This document shows positions 58,878-64,000 of a DNA stretch of 64,000 nucleotides, one piece after another. The stretch's first letter is position 1; each line of letters begins with the position of its first letter. The translations under genes were made by a program, and so were the position numbers. The notes under the pieces are model-generated. The model saw nothing but the letters and a program-made list of their open reading frames with translations, did not search any database and was not told the DNA's origin. Origin of the DNA: 13-2-20CM-68-14 sp051955535 (lineage in GTDB: Bacteria; Actinomycetota; Thermoleophilia; Gaiellales; Gaiellaceae). The stretch lies in the NCBI GenBank assembly GCA_051955535.1, contig JBQCGP010000047.1, forward strand, positions 1-64,000, read 5' to 3'.

Positions 58878-60761
58878 ATGCAAAGCGGCAGCTGGACGAT
58901 CAAGGCGTGCGACCGCGACGCGGCGGCGAAGCTCGCGAGGGAGCTCGAGATCAGCCGCACGACGGCCGCGGTCCTCGTCCGCCGGGGCTACGACGACGTC
59001 CCCCGCGCGCGGCTGTTCCTGGCAGGCGACCTTCCAGCCCATGACCCCTTCGAGCTCGGCGACATGGCCGCGGCGTGTGAGGCGATCCGTAGCGCTGTCG
59101 CCGCAGGCCGCCGCATCTGCGTCCACGGCGACTACGACGCCGACGGGATCTGCGCGACCGCGCTCGCGGTCCTGATCCTCCGCGAGCTCGGCGCCGAGGT
59201 CGTGTCGCATCTGCCGAGCCGCTTCGATGAGGGTTACGGCCTCCGCAGCGAGACGTTGACGCGCCTTGCCGATGAGGGCTGCGGCCTCGTTCTGACGGTC
59301 GACTGCGGAGTCACAGCCGTCGAGGAGGTCGAACACGCGAAGCAACTCGGCCTCGAAGTCGTCGTCAGCGACCACCACCGGGCCGACGAGGAACTCCCGG
59401 ACTGCCCGGTCGTCGGCCCCTACCGAGGCTCGGCGTACCCCTTCGGCGAGCTTTGCGGGACCGGCGTCGTCTTCAAGCTCGGCCAGGCGCTGCTCGGGAC
59501 CGAGTCCGAGACGCTCCTGCGCCACCTCGACCTGGTCGCGATCGCGACGATCGCCGATGTCGTCCCGCTCGTGGACGAGAACCGCGGTCTCGCCATCGCC
59601 GGTCTGCGGTCACTCGCAAGCACGCAGAAGCCGGGCCTGCGCGAGCTCATGAAGGTTGCGCACGTCGATCCGGCCGCGGTCGACTCCGGCACGGTCGGCT
59701 TCCGACTCGCGCCGCGTCTGAACGCGGCGGGAAGGCTGGGGCACCCTGAGGCGGGTCTCGAGCTGTTGCTCACCACCGATCAAGCTGAGGCCGCGCGGCT
59801 CGCGCACCGGCTCGACGAGCTCAACCGCGATCGGCAGGCGGTGGAGGAGCGCATCCTGCGCGAGGCCGTCGCGGAGATCGAGTCATGGCCCGAACCGAAG
59901 CAGCGTCGGCACGGCTACGTCCTCGCGCGCGAGGAATGGCACGAGGGTGTGATCGGAATCGTTGCCTCGCGGCTCGTCGAGCGATACCACCGGCCCGTCG
60001 TCCTGATCGCGGGCGGCGAGCGGCAGTGGAAGGGCTCGGGGCGCTCGACCGGAAGCTTCGATCTGCACGGAGGGCTCGCCGCTTGCTCCGAGCAGCTCGT
60101 GCGCTTCGGTGGCCATCGCGCCGCGGCCGGCCTCTCGATCGATCCGGGTGAAGTCGAGGCGTTCGCCGACGCCTTCGCCGCCCACGCCGACGCCAACCTC
60201 TCGGAATCCGAGTTGGCGCCTGTGACCGTCGTCGACGCGCTCGTGCACGGCTCGGACCTGACCCTCGACCTCTGTGTGGAGCTCGCCCGCCTGGCTCCGT
60301 TCGGGCTTGGGAATCCGGGGGTGACCCTCCTCGTCGCGGGGTGTGAGCTCAGCGACGTGGCCGCGGTGGGGGACGGAAAGCACCTGCGCTTCCGCGTCAA
60401 GGACGGCGCGCGGGATGCAGGCTCCGCGATCGCGTTCGGCTTCGGCCGCCAGTTCGACCGATTCCGGCAGGAGTCTGCCTTCGACGTCGCCTTCAGGCTC
60501 GAGGAGAACCGCTGGAACGGCACGGTCGCTCCCCAGCTCGTGATCAGGCGCGTCTTCGACGCGGAGCCACGCTACCGCGAGCTGCGGGATTGGCTGGCAC
60601 GCCTGTGGCGCGAAGGGAGCGAAGCGTGGTCTCCTGAGGCCGCGACGATCTTCGCCGAGCTCGAGCTCGGCGACGACGAGGCGGGGCGCAGGCACCTCCT
60701 CGAATCGCCCTCCTTCCGCCGGCTGCTCGAGGCGGCGCCGAGCTTCGCTGAGGCGGCCTAA
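58878..60761 (+). CDS. recJ: Single-stranded-DNA-specific exonuclease RecJ
   Basis: A 627-residue protein. DHH-family motifs are VHGDYDADGICA (about 85-92), LTVDCGVTAVEEV, VVSDHHRAD (about 163-169) and VDSGTVGFRLAPRLNAAGRLGHPEAGLEL. DHHA1 carries GGERQWKGSGRS...GGHRAAAGLS. An OB-like domain follows, and a C-terminal extension of about 60 residues is not in short RecJ forms. It degrades single-stranded DNA 5' to 3' in recombination and mismatch repair. Its upstream region contains a repeat element and a duplicated segment. rel follows 154 bp downstream. Confidence 0.94.
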   Translation: MQSGSWTIKACDRDAAAKLARELEISRTTAAVLVRRGYDDVPRARLFLAGDLPAHDPFELGDMAAACEAIRSAVAAGRRICVHGDYDADGICATALAVLILRELGAEVVSHLPSRFDEGYGLRSETLTRLADEGCGLVLTVDCGVTAVEEVEHAKQLGLEVVVSDHHRADEELPDCPVVGPYRGSAYPFGELCGTGVVFKLGQALLGTESETLLRHLDLVAIATIADVVPLVDENRGLAIAGLRSLASTQKPGLRELMKVAHVDPAAVDSGTVGFRLAPRLNAAGRLGHPEAGLELLLTTDQAEAARLAHRLDELNRDRQAVEERILREAVAEIESWPEPKQRRHGYVLAREEWHEGVIGIVASRLVERYHRPVVLIAGGERQWKGSGRSTGSFDLHGGLAACSEQLVRFGGHRAAAGLSIDPGEVEAFADAFAAHADANLSESELAPVTVVDALVHGSDLTLDLCVELARLAPFGLGNPGVTLLVAGCELSDVAAVGDGKHLRFRVKDGARDAGSAIAFGFGRQFDRFRQESAFDVAFRLEENRWNGTVAPQLVIRRVFDAEPRYRELRDWLARLWREGSEAWSPEAATIFAELELGDDEAGRRHLLESPSFRRLLEAAPSFAEAA

Positions 60762-60781
60762 CGAAAGGAGGGGAGCCTCGA

Positions 60782-60850
60782 GGCGTCGCTCGCGATGCCG
60801 CTCAAGAGGTCGCGCGATTCACTCGCGCGGCCGCTAATCCCGGCTTCAGA
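60782..60850 (+). repeat. Two-hairpin intergenic repeat, copy C
   Basis: GGCGTCGCTCGCGATGCC is followed by GGTCGCGCGA-TTCAC-TCGCGCGGCC and GCTAATCCCGG. The second stem differs in sequence from copies A and B but still pairs almost fully, which is compensatory change. It lies between recJ and rel. Confidence 0.75.
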
Positions 60851-60901
60851 ATGGCTTCCTCGATCCGGGGTAGCGGGAGCAGGGAGCGGAAAGCCCGGGA
60901 G

Positions 60902-60907
60902 TACACT
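60902..60907 (+). promoter_or_regulatory. -10 element (TACACT) of rel, leaderless type
   Basis: TACACT ends 7 nt before the ATG at 60915. The intervening TTTTCCC carries no ribosome site. Confidence 0.45.
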
Positions 60908-60914
60908 TTTTCCC

Positions 60915-63110
60915 ATGGCCGTCCTCGAAGCGGGTGAAAAGCATCAGGAGCTGCTCGACGAGCTGATCTCGGACGTCGAGGCCTACAACCCGGACCTCGA
61001 TCGGGACCTGGTCGCGCGCGCATTTCGTTTCGCCGCCGAGGCGCACGATGGACAGCAACGCCGCTCGGGCGAGGCGTTCATCCGGCATCCGTGGGGTGCC
61101 GCGAAGATCCTCGCCGACCTCCGCCAGGACGAGCAGACGATCGCCGCCGCGCTGCTCCACGACGTCGTCGAGGACACGGAGACCGACATCGAAGCGGTGC
61201 GCGCGGAGTTCGGCGACGAGATCTCCCAGCTTGTCGAGGGCGTCACGAAGCTGACGCGAATCCACTTCCAGAGCCGCGAGCAGGCCGAGGCGGAGAACTA
61301 CCGGAAGATGATCGCCGCCATGGTCGGCGACGAGCGCGTGATCGTGATCAAGCTCGCCGACCGGCTCCACAACATGCGGACGATCGAGTACCTCGGCAAG
61401 CAGAAGCAGCTGCAGAAGGCGCGCGAGACCCTCGAGGTGTATGCGCCGCTCGCGCACCGCCTCGGTATCCACAAGCTCAAGTGGGAGCTCGAGGACCTCG
61501 CCTTCGAGACGCTGCACCCGCGCAAGTACGAGGAGATCAAGACGATGGTCGCCGAGCGACGGACCGACCGCGAGGAACATGTGGCGGAGGCGTCGCGGAT
61601 CCTGCAGCGAGAGCTCGGAAAGGTCGACATTCCGGCGGAGATCTCAGGACGCGCGAAGCACTTCTACTCGATCTACGACAAGATGGCCAAGAAGGGCCGC
61701 GAGTTCAACGAGATCTACGACCTGACCGCGATGCGGGTCATCGTCGAGCGGTCAGGCGACGAGGGAACGCGCGACTGCTACGGCGCGCTCGGCCTGATCC
61801 ATTCGCTCTGGAAGCCCATGCCCGGGCGGTTCAAGGACTACATCGCGATGCCCAAGTTCAACGCGTATCGATCGCTGCACACGACCGTGATCGGGCCCGA
61901 GGGCCGTCCGCTCGAGATCCAGGTGCGAACGCGGGACATGCACGAGATCGCCGAGCTCGGCGTCGCGGCGCACTGGCTCTACAAGCGCGGCAAGCGCGAC
62001 CCGCAGTGGACGGCGTGGGCAAAGCAGCTGATGGAGTCGCAGGCGGACGAGGCCGACCCGCGCGAGTTCATGAAGACTTTCCGCACCGACCTCTTCGACG
62101 AGGAGGTCTACGTCTTCACGCCGCAGGGCGAGGTGAAGAGCCTTCCGGCCGAGTCGACGCCGATCGACTTCGCGTACGCGGTACACACCGACCTGGGCCA
62201 CCGCACGGTCGGCGCGAAGATCAACGGGCGGATCGTCCCCCTCCACTACCGGCTGAAGAGCGGCGACGTCGTCGAGATCCTGACGACGAAGACCGGCCGC
62301 GGGCCGTCGCGCGACTGGCTCTCGCTAGCGGCGTCTTCGCGCGCGCGCAACAAGATCCGCCAGTGGTTCTCCCGCGAGACGCGCGAGGAGACCGAGCGAA
62401 AGGGCCGCGACGCGCTCGAGCAGGCGCTGAAGAAGCAGAGCCTTCCGTACAAGAAGCTCGTCGGGTCGGCCGTTCTTGCACAGGTGATTCGCGAGACGGG
62501 CTTCAAGAAGGCGGAGGACTTCTACGTGGCGCTCGGCTCGGGAAAGGTGCCCGTCGGCCAGATCGTCAACAAGGTCCTCAACCGGCTCAAGACCGAGGAG
62601 GTCGCGCAAGAAGAAGCGGTTCCGCTCAAGGCGCCGAAAGCCGGCCGCGCGATCGCCGGGGACGATCTCGGGATCCGGGTCAAGGGCGTCGACGACGTTC
62701 TCGTCCGCCTCGCGAAGTGCTGCACGCCGGTTCCCGGAGACGAGATCGTCGGCTACATCTCGATGGGCAAGGGCATCACGATCCACCGCGCCGACTGCTC
62801 GAACGTGAAGGCGCTGCGGCGCAACCCGGAGCGGTTCACGCCAGTCGACTGGGACGGCGGCGCCACGCGCAGCTTCCGCGTCCAGATCGCGGTCGACTCG
62901 TGGGACCGGCCGCGGCTGCTCGAGGACGTGGCCCGTACGTTCGCCGAGCACGGCGCCAACATCGTCGAATACGGCGGCCATGTCGAAGACCAGCTCGCCA
63001 AGAACTGGTACGTGGCCGAGGTCGGAGACGTGAAGGCGCTCCGTGGCCTCCTGACCGCGCTTCGCAACGTCGACGCGGTCTTCGACGCCTATCGCGTCAC
63101 ACCGTCCTGA
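60915..63110 (+). CDS. rel: Bifunctional (p)ppGpp synthetase/hydrolase (RelA/SpoT, Rel type)
   Basis: 731 residues from the ATG at 60915; earlier in-frame codons have no support. The N-terminal hydrolase has an intact HD motif (LLHDVVEDTETD, about 80). The synthetase domain has YDLTAMRVIVE and GRFKDYIAMPKFNAYRSLHTTVIG (about 303-325); the RFKD form is typical of bifunctional enzymes. TGS begins EVYVFTPQGEVKSLP (about 397). A zinc-finger-like CCTPVPGDEIVGYIS segment and a C-terminal ACT domain (about 652-730) follow. It makes and removes the starvation signal (p)ppGpp in response to stalled ribosomes. Confidence 0.95.
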   Translation: MAVLEAGEKHQELLDELISDVEAYNPDLDRDLVARAFRFAAEAHDGQQRRSGEAFIRHPWGAAKILADLRQDEQTIAAALLHDVVEDTETDIEAVRAEFGDEISQLVEGVTKLTRIHFQSREQAEAENYRKMIAAMVGDERVIVIKLADRLHNMRTIEYLGKQKQLQKARETLEVYAPLAHRLGIHKLKWELEDLAFETLHPRKYEEIKTMVAERRTDREEHVAEASRILQRELGKVDIPAEISGRAKHFYSIYDKMAKKGREFNEIYDLTAMRVIVERSGDEGTRDCYGALGLIHSLWKPMPGRFKDYIAMPKFNAYRSLHTTVIGPEGRPLEIQVRTRDMHEIAELGVAAHWLYKRGKRDPQWTAWAKQLMESQADEADPREFMKTFRTDLFDEEVYVFTPQGEVKSLPAESTPIDFAYAVHTDLGHRTVGAKINGRIVPLHYRLKSGDVVEILTTKTGRGPSRDWLSLAASSRARNKIRQWFSRETREETERKGRDALEQALKKQSLPYKKLVGSAVLAQVIRETGFKKAEDFYVALGSGKVPVGQIVNKVLNRLKTEEVAQEEAVPLKAPKAGRAIAGDDLGIRVKGVDDVLVRLAKCCTPVPGDEIVGYISMGKGITIHRADCSNVKALRRNPERFTPVDWDGGATRSFRVQIAVDSWDRPRLLEDVARTFAEHGANIVEYGGHVEDQLAKNWYVAEVGDVKALRGLLTALRNVDAVFDAYRVTPS

Positions 63111-63199
63111 CCTGACGGACCCACAAACGAGGGACATGGCCGTTCTGGCCGTTCCTTCGGGGCACCCCTAACCCACCACCCGCCGCCGATCCTATCGAG

Positions 63200-63223
63200 A
63201 AAAAAGCGCTGGTTTTGCAGCGC
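63200..63223 (-). terminator. Rho-independent terminator on the minus strand
   Basis: On the minus strand GCGCTG-CAAAAC-CAGCGC is followed by TTTTTT. It suits the thioesterase gene although it is about 290 bp after its stop, which would give a long 3' leader. Confidence 0.55.
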
Positions 63224-63409
63224 AATCGTGACGACTCCGCGCCAACTGAGCGGATCACTCGACCGAGGGATCATCCCTCGAACGTGAGGGGTAACTCGAA
63301 CGAGGGATGGCGTCTTCCCGCGATCCGACTACAACGAGAAGTGGGGAGAGGGTTAGCGCGTTGCCGTGGTGCCCGCCGCTTCGAGGACGGCGAGCGGGTA
63401 CCGCGGCGC

Positions 63410-63477
63410 GCTTTTAGCCGCAGAAAGTGCTGCGCACTTTCTGCGGGGCGAGCTTGACCATCGCTCCGCTCGGTGAT
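63410..63477 (-). repeat. Possible fourth, divergent copy (D) of the two-hairpin repeat
   Basis: On the minus strand a weak hairpin around ACCGAGCGGAGCGATGGT is followed by CCGCAGAAAGTGC-GCA-GCACTTTCTGCGG, a perfect 13-bp stem, and then CTAAAAGC. The order hairpin, linker, hairpin, GGCTAA matches copies A and C. Confidence 0.4.
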
Positions 63478-63516
63478 CGCGGAAAGGCCTCGCGCCATCG
63501 ATGGCCTTACCGACGC

Positions 63517-63984
63517 TCACCCGGCCGCGATCTCGCACTCGTCGCCTTCGAAGCCGCGGATCGCTTCTCGGTACCACTCGGGAATGGGCAGGGTGCGCCG
63601 CTCGTCGAGTTCGATGAAGACGAGGGTCTGAGCCGCCGTCACCATCAGTACGTCGTCCTCGACCCGGTACGCGGCGCACTCGTACGTCGCGCTCGTCTGG
63701 CCGATCCGGCTCATCCTGATGTAGACCTCGATCAGGTCGTCGAACCGCGCCGGCGCCAGGTACTCGACCGACGAGGCGCGCATCACGAACTGTTCCTCGT
63801 GCAGCGCCTTCTCGAGCAACTCGAGGTGGCGGTGGTACTCGACTCGGGCGAAGTCGAAGTAGGGCAGATAACGCCCGTAGTAGACGATTCCCTGCGCGTC
63901 GGTGTCCGAGAAGCCGACCCGCATGAATGCGGCGTACTTGAACGGCGGCTTGCGGTCGGTCTCGTGGCCGAACTCGATTGTCAC
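63517..63984 (-). CDS. Acyl-CoA thioesterase (4HBT/YbgC-like hotdog fold)
   Basis: 155 residues from a GTG at 63984. The frame stays open to the window edge, so the true start may lie outside. The hotdog core has the YbgC-type active-site run VGFSDTDAQGIVYYGRYLPYFDFARVEY with the catalytic Asp. SVEYLAPARFDDLIEVYIRMSRIGQTSATYECAAYR and VTAAQTLVFIELDERR follow. It hydrolyses acyl-CoA thioesters in the cytoplasm; the chain length is unknown. The N-terminal FGHETDRKPPFKYAAF is extra compared with short YbgC proteins. Confidence 0.85.
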   Translation of the reverse strand: MTIEFGHETDRKPPFKYAAFMRVGFSDTDAQGIVYYGRYLPYFDFARVEYHRHLELLEKALHEEQFVMRASSVEYLAPARFDDLIEVYIRMSRIGQTSATYECAAYRVEDDVLMVTAAQTLVFIELDERRTLPIPEWYREAIRGFEGDECEIAAG

Positions 63985-64000
63985 GAACGGATCGCCGCCA

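Larger units (their letters stand above)
63111..63516. other. Intergenic region between rel and thioesterase gene
   Basis: A 406-bp gap without a convincing gene. It holds a minus-strand terminator (63200-63223), a short run of related motifs around 63256-63309 (ACTCGANCGAGGGAT twice), and a perfect 13-bp hairpin (63418-63446) that may be a distant member of the two-hairpin repeat family. Confidence 0.7.

Noticed and set aside
61091..63115. Long plus-strand open frame of 674 codons over rel
   Set aside because: It is a shadow frame full of Arg; the rel frame has complete domains.

Overview
The window is 64 kb of very GC-rich, densely packed bacterial chromosome. The gene set fits a high-GC actinobacterium, most likely of the Thermoleophilia (Gaiellales/Solirubrobacterales) type. 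Supporting signs are the block pdxT-yebC-ruvC-ruvA-ruvB, BTAD/SARP and MocR regulators, a single Rel-type (p)ppGpp enzyme, many GTG/TTG starts, 4-bp stop/start overlaps and apparently leaderless promoters. The assignment is inference from gene content; there is no 16S gene here. No rRNA, tRNA, CRISPR array, transposase or prophage was seen.

Layout. 1-6810: end of a sugar acetyltransferase gene, a hemolysin-III membrane protein, and a set of exported or anchored proteins (alpha/beta hydrolase, phosphodiester glycosidase-like protein, lytic transglycosylase, PQQ-type propeller, DMF-amidohydrolase-like protein). 6912-11959: a two-gene unit with a SARP/BTAD regulator fused to a SIR2-like domain, then a membrane-anchored STAND NTPase with about 15 WD40 repeats. 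This is the best candidate for an undescribed signalling or conflict system. 11981-15296: secreted lysyl-oxidase-like and beta-helix proteins, an MDR oxidoreductase and a small protein. 15293-21565: winged-helix regulator, MMPL transporter, flavin monooxygenase, a multicopper oxidase with a built-in heavy-metal domain, and a class III cyclase fused to a YHS metal domain. 21636-28688: small exported proteins and a very large S53 protease with beta-propeller repeats. 28737-38026: HxlR regulator, Lon, RecQ, class I amidotransferase-like hydrolase, Usp, AarF/UbiB kinase, VOC protein and a collagen-like protein. 38130-46648: ABC exporter operon with a 36-residue protein, divergent from a histidine kinase and a cyclase/response-regulator fusion, then an MprF-type lysyltransferase-like protein. 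46658-53537: PdxS, PdxT, YebC, RuvC, RuvA, RuvB, interrupted by an oxidoreductase and a cyclic-nucleotide-binding protein on the other strand. 53547-63984: YncE-like propeller, MocR regulator, MFS exporter, RecJ, Rel and a thioesterase.

Two non-coding themes run through the window. First, at least 15 first-of-unit genes have a TANNNT hexamer ending 6-8 nt before the start codon, as expected of -10 elements of leaderless mRNAs. Second, several intergenic palindromic repeat families occur near yebC/ruvC/ruvA and around recJ/rel. One two-hairpin family keeps its pairing although the stem sequence changes. Two cyclic-nucleotide cyclase fusions and one cNMP-binding-domain protein in 64 kb suggest active second-messenger signalling.
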